A stretch of 64,000 bases of DNA from positions 1 through 64,000 of the forward strand of contig NZ_JALKAP010000002.1 of NCBI RefSeq assembly GCF_023016045.1, given 5' to 3'. Made by a program: the position numbers and the translations under genes. Below the pieces are notes generated by a model. That model was not told where the DNA came from, did not search any database, and saw nothing but the letters and a program-made list of their open reading frames with translations. Positions 21,067 to 29,082 of this stretch are shown here, in pieces (the stretch's first letter is position 1; each line of letters starts with the position of its first letter). Source of the DNA: Marinobacter sp. S6332 (GTDB taxonomy: Bacteria > Pseudomonadota > Gammaproteobacteria > Pseudomonadales > Oleiphilaceae).

Positions 21067-23118
21067 TCAAGTCGCGTAGAACAACATAGGCACGAAGGCG
21101 ACCAGCAACAAGGTTGGTCCCATAACCGCAACGGGTAACAGGAGCCGCTCGTAGCGATGCCAGAAGGAGCCAACACGTTCAGCCGCCAGCACTTCGTTTT
21201 CTCCAACCACCTGCCGGGTAAGGAGATGGTTCAACGCCACAGGCGGGCTGAGGTAACCCAGCTCAAACGCTACCAAGCAAACAATCCAGAAATGCAAAGG
21301 ATCAATGCCCAGTTGAATAGCTGGTTGTGCCACGGTTGCCGATACCAGTATGACCGCGCCAAACGGATCCATAACCATACCGATAACCGTCAACATGAGC
21401 ACGATCACAAACATCGCAAGCCAGGGACTGGTTAGATGCTCAGGGAAAAGCGTATGAACAATCTCAGAACGTTCAAGAATACCCCCTAAACAAATCGAAA
21501 AACCGATCAATGCCAGCAAAGCACCAATATGCACGGCCGAATCGCTGGCTGCAGTGCAGCTTCTGCCCCAGAAGGCTTGGGTGCGGGTTTCGTTGTCTCC
21601 ACGGCTGCTACTATTGGCATCGAGAAACACCAGAGCAAGCATGACCAAAGGCAGGATCAAGGGGGCACTGTATTCGTTGAAAGATAGGCCAAGCACAAAG
21701 TAGATAGCGAAGATAACCGCCGCAGCCACCGCCACGTATGGCAGCAGGGGTTTGAGTTGTTGCAGCGATGCGTTGAAAGCGCCCGGAGCCGGTCGTGGCC
21801 GCCAGTTGCCTTCCGTTTTGCATACGATGATCGAGAACAGGGTGGCCGACATAATGAACACCCAAAAGCCCCAACCATACATTTCAGTGGTCGTGACTTC
21901 CTTGTTCAAAGCTGCGACAACCACAATCAACAAGCAGGGGTTCAAAACAACACCGAGACTCCCGGACATCGCCGTTGTTGCCAACGCCAGCTGCCGCCCA
22001 GCCCCTGCCCTGCGCAACTCATCGTAGACCACGCCGCCGACAGCAAGAATGAAAATACCGGAGGCACCGGTAAACGCCGTGGGAAAAGCTGTCGCAAAGA
22101 TAATCACAGAGGCCAGCATGGGGGCAGGCAAGTTATAGGGCTTGATGACGTTCAGCAATAACTCTGGCAAGCGGGTCTGTTTAAGAACCATGCCCACCAG
22201 AACATAGAGCCCGATGTTGATAAACATCGACGACAGGTTGGACATCATGCCGAAGTAAATAGCCAGCCCTGATGCATAGCCATCAACAAAGAAAAAGTAG
22301 GCCATGGCTATCAGGCCCATGGTGCAATACAGCGGCAACACCAAACCCGAGGACAGAGCCAACCCGCCAGGCTTTATATGCTTGGGCACGTAAAGAAAAC
22401 GAAAGGCGTTGACCACCATGAACAAGCCGAACACGCCTGTCCAAGCATACTGAAGTATGACTGTAGACTCGGCCCCGGGCGAGCTTGCCAACCGGCCCAA
22501 ATAGGCGTTCATCGAGAAGACCATCATGCCATTAACCGCGAACTGCACCGCCTGGCTCAAGCGCCACTCTGACCGGTTTCTGGGCAGCCGCAGTGCAATA
22601 TGGTCGGCATCCATAGCTGCCACCGCCGCCGCCATCGCGAAGATTGCGATAAACAGGTACTTGGTTAGCTCAATGTTATCCAGCAGAAACCCCGCCAACC
22701 CTTGCTCAACGGTCTTGAAAGCGCCCAGCGCAGGCGTAGCATGCTCAAGATTATTCTGATAGGCCGCATGTTGATCCGCGCACAGGGCAAGATTTCGTTC
22801 CAGCGAGGTGCGAATGGCATTCGGGTTCGGTGGGGAATCAAACAGATCGTCCGGATCCGGCTTATAGGCCGCAACCCGTTTGCGAACTTCTGCATCCACA
22901 TTCATTTCCAACCGACACGACGGCTCCGTGGCATCTGGATTCAGCAGATAATAGTTCGGCCATGTTTGCTCACCAACCCAAAGCAAGCGCGAATGAAGCG
23001 AGTTACCCATACCGAGGAGCAGGGTAAAAAACAGCAGCAACAACAAAATAGCCCCATGAATTTTATGCACGGGGTATAGGGCTCTTGCGGCCGGTGCGGT
23101 TATGGCTTGCCAATTCAT
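21067..23118 (-). CDS. TRAP transporter permease, fused small (DctQ) and large (DctM) subunits
   Basis: 683-residue inner-membrane protein. The first helix (about 20-42) is followed by an unusual extracytoplasmic segment of about 110 residues (residues 43-150, for example CRLEMNVDAEVRKRV). DctQ-like helices then follow (LTKYLFIAIFAMAAAVAAMDADHIALRL and beyond). From about residue 240 the DctM half carries YFGMMSNLSSMFINIGLYVL, ATAFPTAFTGASGIFILAVG and the C-terminal LGIDPLHFWIVCLVAFELGYLSPPVALN split across two helices. TRAP systems use an ion gradient plus a periplasmic binding protein. It follows the binding-protein gene after 15 bp. The substrate is unknown. The insert in the DctQ half may contact the lipoprotein partner. 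Confidence 0.9.
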   Translation of the reverse strand: MNWQAITAPAARALYPVHKIHGAILLLLLFFTLLLGMGNSLHSRLLWVGEQTWPNYYLLNPDATEPSCRLEMNVDAEVRKRVAAYKPDPDDLFDSPPNPNAIRTSLERNLALCADQHAAYQNNLEHATPALGAFKTVEQGLAGFLLDNIELTKYLFIAIFAMAAAVAAMDADHIALRLPRNRSEWRLSQAVQFAVNGMMVFSMNAYLGRLASSPGAESTVILQYAWTGVFGLFMVVNAFRFLYVPKHIKPGGLALSSGLVLPLYCTMGLIAMAYFFFVDGYASGLAIYFGMMSNLSSMFINIGLYVLVGMVLKQTRLPELLLNVIKPYNLPAPMLASVIIFATAFPTAFTGASGIFILAVGGVVYDELRRAGAGRQLALATTAMSGSLGVVLNPCLLIVVVAALNKEVTTTEMYGWGFWVFIMSATLFSIIVCKTEGNWRPRPAPGAFNASLQQLKPLLPYVAVAAAVIFAIYFVLGLSFNEYSAPLILPLVMLALVFLDANSSSRGDNETRTQAFWGRSCTAASDSAVHIGALLALIGFSICLGGILERSEIVHTLFPEHLTSPWLAMFVIVLMLTVIGMVMDPFGAVILVSATVAQPAIQLGIDPLHFWIVCLVAFELGYLSPPVALNHLLTRQVVGENEVLAAERVGSFWHRYERLLLPVAVMGPTLLLVAFVPMLFYAT

Positions 23119-23133
23119 GGGTAATCCGCCCTA

Positions 23134-24144
23134 TTATTCCCGATTTTCCGAGGTACATTCCGATGCAGACGGGTTACTGGCACAGCGAATTTTACTCAGC
23201 AGGCTCAGCATCTTGGGATGGTAAACATCAGGTGCTCCGTTTAAGCCGTCACGCATTTCAATTCGGTTCTGACGGAACATTTCCTGGTACCCCTGAACGT
23301 CTTTCTCAGGAATGCGAATCCACTTTTCTTCCGGAATCGCCGCTTCCTGATTTTTAATAAGGTTCATTGCCTGCGGGTACATACCCCAGGCTACCTGACG
23401 AGAAGCTTGGGCAGTTTCGTCTTCAAGAACGCCTTCACGGGCGATCACCTGAATAGTGAGCTGGGCCAAGGGATAGTCCACGATACCGCCGGTATCACCT
23501 ATACCTTTGTAGAGTTCAAGCGCTTCATAGGCGAATGCCGGTGCGTAAGCGGTATCTACAGAACCGTTATTAAATTTGCCAGCAAAGTTGGTGATGTCTG
23601 AAGGCACCACGGTTGCCTTAACAAAGTTCACCATGTGAATAGCATCTTTCTGGTAGTCCAAGGTCGCCATCCGCTTGCCCGCTAAATCGCCCGCAGTACC
23701 CATGCTGCGGTCGTTAACAAACAAATACCCGGCGCCACCTGGCAGGATACCCAGCACTTCATAACCATCCTGCTTCATAAGCGGTGCAGCCTTGGCTTGC
23801 GCCAAAGTCGCGAGAAGCGTTTTAAGGTCATCGTAAGTAGGGAGCGCACCAACGGCACTAACGGTTCCCGTAAAACGGTTAAAAGGTCTAGTGCGAAGGT
23901 CTGTCGCAGCAACGGCATCACATTGGCCCGCGTTGAAGTCACCTACTGCAACACCTTCATCCGTGTAGGGCTTCAGATCATAGTCCACACCGTGAGATTT
24001 CATCTCTAGGGCGTAGTCCTTAACCATGTTGAACATGTCACCGTTTGCGCCAATCACATCAAAGACGCACATTTTTACGGTTTGTGCTGAAGCCAAGGGC
24101 GTTATGGCAGCGAGAGTCAAGGCGGTAAGGGATTTGCGGATCAT
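23134..24144 (-). CDS. TRAP-type periplasmic solute-binding protein (atypical)
   Basis: 336 residues with a signal peptide (MIRKSLTALTLAAITPLASA). The mature part starts QTVKMCVFDVIGANGDMFN and resembles the divergent putative solute-binding proteins (DUF6091-type) seen beside fused TRAP permeases rather than classical DctP. Three cysteines are visible (MCVFD, GQCDAV, IRCASNPSASEC), and the last pair could form a disulfide. A strong AGGAGG precedes the start. It is the middle gene of the operon, between the lipoprotein and the permease. The ligand cannot be inferred. Confidence 0.78.
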   Translation of the reverse strand: MIRKSLTALTLAAITPLASAQTVKMCVFDVIGANGDMFNMVKDYALEMKSHGVDYDLKPYTDEGVAVGDFNAGQCDAVAATDLRTRPFNRFTGTVSAVGALPTYDDLKTLLATLAQAKAAPLMKQDGYEVLGILPGGAGYLFVNDRSMGTAGDLAGKRMATLDYQKDAIHMVNFVKATVVPSDITNFAGKFNNGSVDTAYAPAFAYEALELYKGIGDTGGIVDYPLAQLTIQVIAREGVLEDETAQASRQVAWGMYPQAMNLIKNQEAAIPEEKWIRIPEKDVQGYQEMFRQNRIEMRDGLNGAPDVYHPKMLSLLSKIRCASNPSASECTSENRE

Positions 24145-24218
24145 AACGACCTCCTAATCATTCTTGTGTTTGTATTGAGTTTATTAGGCGGCCGAATACC
24201 GCCACCGGCGCTAACCAA

Positions 24219-25280
24219 TCAGAGCAATCCATCCAGACTCATGGTTTCAATATTTTCAGTGTTGCGTTCCGGGCTCATTTTTCCGAAGAACGTCTGTGGC
24301 GTGCGGTAGCCGTACTCAGCTGTCCAGTGCTTGTCTGAGGAAAACCGAATGATGTTCTCGGCCACATAATCGGCCAAGCGATACTTCTCCCATACTTCAA
24401 TGGTGTCGTCCGCTTCTACAAAGCGGTGAATAACATCAGCTAAAATATCTGTGCGACCGAAGGTTTCTGCAGCTACCGCTTCAAGGGCCATGGAAGCGCG
24501 CATTCCAGAGCGCACGCCAGAGGCCGAACTATTTTCAAGCACCTGCCAAGGGTCGGGGGACTGTTCTGGTCGGGTATCCGGTAACAATAACCAAACCATC
24601 GCGCGCACAGCATTGGGCAGGCCACCGGTTTTATCGTTATCAATACAGGTTGCGGCGCGCTCAGCTTGCGGCGCGATGTTGCGCGGTATGCCTGCACGGG
24701 CGCCGGAATTGGCATCATTCACAACCGCCTGCAAACCCGTTAGCAAGCCGAGCAGAAAGGTAATCTCATCCTGCTCACTTTGCAGATTTGGGCACTCAAG
24801 AGGCTCTTTGGAAGGATCGAAATCGTAAGCCGCCATCGCCCTAAGGAAAGCCACCTCACGACGTTTAGCGGTGAGTGCATATAAGCGCTTGGAGCGCTCG
24901 CGGGCATCTTTGGCAGCTGGCACATCGCCTTCATAGTCTGCCCGCAAATAGTCGAGTTCAGCTTCCCAGGCGTCGTACTCCATACAATTGGCAGCTAGCA
25001 GCATCAACAAAGAGCCACTGGTATCCGGTGCATCATTGATCCGCGAGAAAGAATAGAGCAAGGGGTCAATACCTTCCCCAAGGGCGCATGCCATTTCCGG
25101 ATCAGACATCTGCATGACATAAGGGGTGGCTTCGCCCTCAGAGTAATTCGCCAATACAAATCCGGTCGTTTTGTAGATCGGGTGTAAGGAACAGCCGGTA
25201 AATAAAACCGCGATTGCCAGTAAAGCCAGTTTGTTGCGCACCGCCATCAGACGGCTGGCGTGTGTTACCAGTATGGACAT
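24219..25280 (-). CDS. Lipoprotein resembling the TRAP T component (TatT)
   Basis: About 353 residues from the ATG at 25280, which has AGGGTGA eight bases upstream; an earlier start at 25331 has no such site. A signal peptide with lipobox LFTGC puts Cys30 at the mature N-terminus. The rest is predicted mostly helical, with Ala- and Leu-rich segments like TPR-type repeats. Three-component TRAP systems with a TPR lipoprotein (TatT) are known, notably in Treponema, and the order lipoprotein, binding protein, permease matches. The identification rests mainly on context and layout, since I see no diagnostic motif. Confidence 0.55.
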   Translation of the reverse strand: MSILVTHASRLMAVRNKLALLAIAVLFTGCSLHPIYKTTGFVLANYSEGEATPYVMQMSDPEMACALGEGIDPLLYSFSRINDAPDTSGSLLMLLAANCMEYDAWEAELDYLRADYEGDVPAAKDARERSKRLYALTAKRREVAFLRAMAAYDFDPSKEPLECPNLQSEQDEITFLLGLLTGLQAVVNDANSGARAGIPRNIAPQAERAATCIDNDKTGGLPNAVRAMVWLLLPDTRPEQSPDPWQVLENSSASGVRSGMRASMALEAVAAETFGRTDILADVIHRFVEADDTIEVWEKYRLADYVAENIIRFSSDKHWTAEYGYRTPQTFFGKMSPERNTENIETMSLDGLL

Positions 25281-25408
25281 CGTTAAGTCACCCTGATCTG
25301 AATTATTTTTATCAGTATGAAACACAGTCAACTCTGTGATTCTGGTGGCAAGGGTGCGTTTAAAGGGGGCCTACAAAAATGGCTCGTTTGCCGAATTGCT
25401 TGTGCCTA

Positions 25409-25425
25409 TCAGGCCAATGGCCTGA
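25409..25425. promoter_or_regulatory. Palindrome upstream of the TRAP operon
   Basis: TCAGGCCAATGGCCTGA has perfect 8-bp arms around one A. It lies about 130 bp upstream of the first TRAP gene, in the gap to atuR. It is a candidate operator; no regulator is identified. Confidence 0.35.
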
Positions 25426-25504
25426 AATGGGAAGCCTGTATTTTTGCTTTATATCAATAAAAACAATTAGATAGAAAGAATCAAAAAAATAATACGCGCT
25501 CGAA

Positions 25505-25521
25505 CATTTTGTTACAAAATG
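25505..25521. promoter_or_regulatory. AT-rich palindrome between atuR and the TRAP operon
   Basis: CATTTTGTTACAAAATG has perfect 8-bp arms around one T. It lies in an AT-rich stretch about 225 bp upstream of the TRAP operon and 43 bp past the atuR stop. It may be an operator or an activator site; there is no direct evidence. Confidence 0.3.
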
Positions 25522-25563
25522 ACGACTAACTCTCATAATGACCTGCCTGCAAGAACAGGCTTT

Positions 25564-26178
25564 TTAGCTCAAGCCCAGCATGGCCACCACCTGATCGGTT
25601 AGGTCGTTTTGAGTCAAGCCGCCGCGTTCTGGTCGGTACCAGGTAACTGTCCAACTCAGTGCACCCGTCAACATACGGCGCACTATGAATGGATCGGCAA
25701 CGAGAGCGCCTTCCTCTTTCAAGCCGGTCAACACATCCAACCATAAAGCTTCGTAGATATCTCGAAGCTCAAGCACTTCGGCTCGGGATGCTTCCGAGAG
25801 GCTTCGCCACTCAAATACCAGAACAGCCATGGCTTCTCCGGTCTGGCCATTAATCGATTCCAGCTCGGCACTTACCAGTGCTCTCAACTTCTCTCGATTG
25901 GAATCAGCCGAGTTCATTGCAGCCTGCATTAGAGCAGTATTCAGCCTGATGGTTTCTACCATCACCGCTTTCAATATTTCTTCTTTGGTACGAAAGTGAT
26001 GGAACAAGCTTCCGGACTGAATGCCAACGGCTGCCGCCAAATCCCTCACTGTAGTGCGTTCATACCCCTTCTCACGAAAAAGACGGGCTGCTTCCCGAAG
26101 CAATCGTCCACGGGCACTTTCGAGATCTGAAACCAAATTTTCAGCAACGAGTGATTGGAGAATTTTGTCTTGATTCAC
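25564..26178 (-). CDS. atuR: TetR-family repressor AtuR
   Basis: About 204 residues. An N-terminal TetR helix-turn-helix is present (LREAARLFREKGYERTTVRD, then LAAAVGIQSGSLFHHFRTKE), followed by a helical ligand-binding domain. It is divergent from atuA, as in Pseudomonas aeruginosa, where AtuR represses the acyclic-terpene utilisation genes; the inducer is thought to be a pathway intermediate. The start is uncertain: GTG at 26178 (VNQDKILQ) has GGA nearby, while a TTG at 26208 is also possible. A candidate operator lies between the divergent starts. The name rests on family plus synteny. Confidence 0.82.
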   Translation of the reverse strand: MNQDKILQSLVAENLVSDLESARGRLLREAARLFREKGYERTTVRDLAAAVGIQSGSLFHHFRTKEEILKAVMVETIRLNTALMQAAMNSADSNREKLRALVSAELESINGQTGEAMAVLVFEWRSLSEASRAEVLELRDIYEALWLDVLTGLKEEGALVADPFIVRRMLTGALSWTVTWYRPERGGLTQNDLTDQVVAMLGLS

Positions 26179-26237
26179 AGGTAATTCCAGCGGTTTTAAA
26201 AGAACCAATATTCTACCTGAGATTTACCTGTTTACAA

Positions 26238-26255
26238 ACCAAGCGCTTGCTTGGT
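26238..26255. promoter_or_regulatory. Candidate AtuR operator
   Basis: ACCAAGC (26238-26244) and GCTTGGT (26249-26255) are perfect 7-bp arms around GCTT, with an inner AAGCGCTT. It lies between divergent atuR and atuA, 79 bp before the atuA start. Such sites are common beside TetR-type fatty-acid and acyl-CoA regulators. Confidence 0.6.
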
Positions 26256-26333
26256 ATTGTCTAGTTAACGGTTCAACAGTTGCCGGCACACATTCGTGAT
26301 ACACAAGGCAACACAGCTACAGGATGCACAGAC

Positions 26334-28130
26334 ATGACGAATTCACCGAAGACTATCCGGATCGGTTGTTCCTCCGCTTTCTGGGGCGACACTGAAACAG
26401 CCGCAGCGCAACTGGTTCACAAAGGTAATATTGATTACCTGGTTTCCGACTACTTGGCCGAAGTCACCATGTCGATCATGGCTGGCCAGAAGATGAAAGA
26501 CCCCAGCCAAGGCTACGCCCGGGACTTTGTTGAAACAGTTATGGGACCCCTACTGGCCGACATCAAAGAGAAAGGTATTCGCGTACTAAGCAACGCTGGT
26601 GGCGTGAACCCGGTAGCTTGCCGCGACGCTTTACAGACTCTGTGCGAAAAAGCCGGCGTTGATATGAAAATTGCCTTGGTACTCGGGGATGATCTGCTAC
26701 CCCAGAAACAGGACCTGAGCAAAGCGGGTATTACCGAAATGGCCACCGGCGCACCCATGCCGGCGATGATGGTTAGCCTGAACGCATACCTTGGCGCATC
26801 TGGTTTGGCAGCTGCTCTGGATCAGGGCGCAGACATTGTTCTTACTGGCCGTGTGGTCGACAGTGCTTTGGTGCTTGCACCTCTGGTTCACGAATTCGGC
26901 TGGGACTGGAAGGACTACGACAAACTGGCACAAGCCAGCCTTGCAGGTCACTTGTTGGAGTGCGGAGCGCAATCTACAGGCGGTAACTTTACCGACTGGG
27001 AAGCCGTTGCTGAGGGATTCGCTGATATGGGCTTCCCGATTGCTGAAGTTAGCCCAAGCGGCGAGTTCGTTGTTACAAAACCGGAAGGCACTGGCGGCCT
27101 AGTAAGCCGCGGCACGGTAGCTGAGCAATTGGTTTACGAGATTGGTGATCCCCGTGCCTATTTACTGCCCGATGTTACCTGCGACTTCACGGATGTTGAG
27201 CTCATAGAAAGCGGGCCAGACCGTGTAACCGTTCGAGGCGCTCGCGGCTTGCCACCCACTGACAGCTACAAGGTATCTGGCACTTGGCCGGATGGCTTCA
27301 AATGTACCGCAACTTTCCTGCTTGCTGGCATTGACGCTCCTAAAAAAGCTCAGGCAGTGGCTGATGCCATTCTTACGAAAACATCACGCCTGTTCCAGGA
27401 GCGTGGCCTGCCGGACTATACCGAAACCAGTGTCGAACTGCTGGGTACGGAAACCACATACGGTAAGCAAGGGCGCGGCCAAGGCAGCCGGGAGATCATC
27501 GTTAAAATCAGCGCAGCTCACCCAAAGAAAGGTGCTCTGGTACTGTTCTCCCGTGAAATTGCACAAGCCGCTACGGGAATGGCTCCAGGCCTGACAGGCA
27601 TTGTGGGAGGACGCCCCTCCGTGTGGCCAAAGATTCGACTTTATTCGTGCCTGGTTCCCAAGAGTGAGGTTGCAGTCTCTGTTGACCTGAACGGTGAGCA
27701 AATCCCTGTTTCCGTAGACAGCGCCGGTGGCTTCCAGCCCGGCATGATCAAAGATCAAGCCCCAATTGCAGCTGCATCGACAACCGACACCACTGTGCCA
27801 TTAATTGACCTGGCATGGGCTCGCAGTGGTGACAAAGGTGACCACAGCAACATTGGTGTTATCGCGCGCAAACCTGAGTTCGTTCCTTTTATTGCAGCCG
27901 CGCTGAGCGAAGAAGCGGTAGCTGAATGGATGGAACACACATTGAACCCGGAAAGCGGCAAGGTCACTCGATGGACGCTGCCAGGCCTGCACGCATTCAA
28001 CTTCCTGCTGGAGCACAGTCTGGGCGGAGGTGGCGTGGCCAGCCTGCGCATTGATCCTCAAGGTAAGGCATTTGCGCAGCAGTTGCTGGAGTTTCCGGTG
28101 CCTGTGCCTGCGGGCCTGGTTCGTTCCTGA
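26334..28130 (+). CDS. atuA: Acyclic terpene utilisation protein AtuA
   Basis: About 598 residues of the AtuA family (DUF1446), required for growth on citronellol or geraniol in pseudomonads; its chemical step is not established with certainty. Conserved family stretches include [60 protein letters not shown] and [14 protein letters not shown] near the C-terminus. The latter belongs to the small C-terminal domain often found fused or separate in this family. The ATG at 26334 has AGGA nine bases upstream. It is the first structural gene of the atu operon, with a strong hairpin after its stop. Confidence 0.93.
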   Translation: MTNSPKTIRIGCSSAFWGDTETAAAQLVHKGNIDYLVSDYLAEVTMSIMAGQKMKDPSQGYARDFVETVMGPLLADIKEKGIRVLSNAGGVNPVACRDALQTLCEKAGVDMKIALVLGDDLLPQKQDLSKAGITEMATGAPMPAMMVSLNAYLGASGLAAALDQGADIVLTGRVVDSALVLAPLVHEFGWDWKDYDKLAQASLAGHLLECGAQSTGGNFTDWEAVAEGFADMGFPIAEVSPSGEFVVTKPEGTGGLVSRGTVAEQLVYEIGDPRAYLLPDVTCDFTDVELIESGPDRVTVRGARGLPPTDSYKVSGTWPDGFKCTATFLLAGIDAPKKAQAVADAILTKTSRLFQERGLPDYTETSVELLGTETTYGKQGRGQGSREIIVKISAAHPKKGALVLFSREIAQAATGMAPGLTGIVGGRPSVWPKIRLYSCLVPKSEVAVSVDLNGEQIPVSVDSAGGFQPGMIKDQAPIAAASTTDTTVPLIDLAWARSGDKGDHSNIGVIARKPEFVPFIAAALSEEAVAEWMEHTLNPESGKVTRWTLPGLHAFNFLLEHSLGGGGVASLRIDPQGKAFAQQLLEFPVPVPAGLVRS

Positions 28131-28146
28131 TTCTATGAAGTATGCA

Positions 28147-28175
28147 CTCTGGGTGGCCGGGACGGCCACCCAGAG
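28147..28175 (+). other. Intercistronic hairpin between atuA and atuB
   Basis: CTCTGGGTGGCC (28147-28158) and GGCCACCCAGAG (28164-28175) are perfect 12-bp arms around GGGAC. It lacks a T-run and falls inside an operon, so it may protect the atuA message or partially terminate rather than end transcription. Confidence 0.6.
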
Positions 28176-28205
28176 CGCTCATACATTGGGCAAGGTTATT
28201 AAACT

Positions 28206-29072
28206 ATGAGTTATCAGTCCGTTTTTCATCCTGACCTGTTCAAGGGTCAAGTATTTATCGTGACCGGGGGCGGCTCTGGCATCGGACGCTGCACCGCGCA
28301 CGAACTGGCCGCGCTTGGTGCCAAAGTTGCACTGGTGGGCCGCAAAGTCGAAAAAGTTGAAGCCGTAAAAGCAGAAATTGTTGAAGACGGTGGCATTGCT
28401 TCGGCTCACGTATGCGATATCCGCGAGGAAGAGTCTGTAAAAGCCACGGTGAAAGCCATTATCGCGGAGCATGGCGGTCTGAATGGTGTGGTTAACAACG
28501 CCGGTGGCCAGTTCCCTTCTCCTCTGGCGGGCATCAACCAGAAAGGCTGGGAAACGGTGGTTCGCACCAACCTTACCGGCGGCTTTTTGATGGCGCGGGA
28601 GGCCTACACTCAGGCGTTGTCGAAAACCGGCGGCGCTATCGTAAACATTGTGGCGGACATGTGGGGCGGCATGCCCGGCATGGGGCATTCGGGTGCAGCT
28701 CGGGCTGGCATGGTGAACTTCACTCAGACAGCCGCTGTGGAATGGGGCACCTCCGGCGTTCGCGTGAATGCGGTTGCGCCAGGCTGGATTGCCTCCAGCG
28801 GTATGGATAACTACCCGGAACACATGAAGCAGTGGATTCGTAGTCTTGGCGATAACGTGCCCATCAAGCGTATGGGGACTGAATCTGAAATCAGTGCGGC
28901 AATCTGCTTCCTGCTAAGCCCTGGCGCGTCCTTCATCAGCGGTGACTGCCTGCGTATAGACGGTGCGGCCTCCCAAGGCACCCGGATATGGCCACTGCCC
29001 AAGGCAAAAAACAATGAGCCCTTCAATGGCTTCCACCGGGCTGTAACGCCCAAAGTGCTCAGCGAGGATTAA
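28206..29072 (+). CDS. atuB: Short-chain dehydrogenase AtuB, trans-2-enoyl-CoA reductase-like
   Basis: 288-residue SDR in the atuB position; AtuB is thought to oxidise a terpene alcohol or aldehyde, though its step is unproven. The Rossmann motif VTGGGSGIG and NNAG are normal. At the active site, the usual Tyr-x-x-x-Lys is replaced by HSGAARAG (His161, Arg166), the arrangement I recall from peroxisomal trans-2-enoyl-CoA reductase (PECR), with nearby EWGTSGVRVNAVAPGWI. A PECR-like role on an enoyl-CoA or a different catalytic strategy is therefore possible. It is separated from atuA by a hairpin and followed by atuC after 10 bp. Confidence 0.85.
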   Translation: MSYQSVFHPDLFKGQVFIVTGGGSGIGRCTAHELAALGAKVALVGRKVEKVEAVKAEIVEDGGIASAHVCDIREEESVKATVKAIIAEHGGLNGVVNNAGGQFPSPLAGINQKGWETVVRTNLTGGFLMAREAYTQALSKTGGAIVNIVADMWGGMPGMGHSGAARAGMVNFTQTAAVEWGTSGVRVNAVAPGWIASSGMDNYPEHMKQWIRSLGDNVPIKRMGTESEISAAICFLLSPGASFISGDCLRIDGAASQGTRIWPLPKAKNNEPFNGFHRAVTPKVLSED

Positions 29073-29082
29073 GGAACTTCTT

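Noticed and set aside
25542..25566. GCCTG-CAAGAA-CAGGC followed by T's, terminator-like
   Set aside because: The T-run is on the plus strand but no plus-strand gene precedes it. For atuR on the minus strand the polarity is wrong and the stem is only 5 bp.
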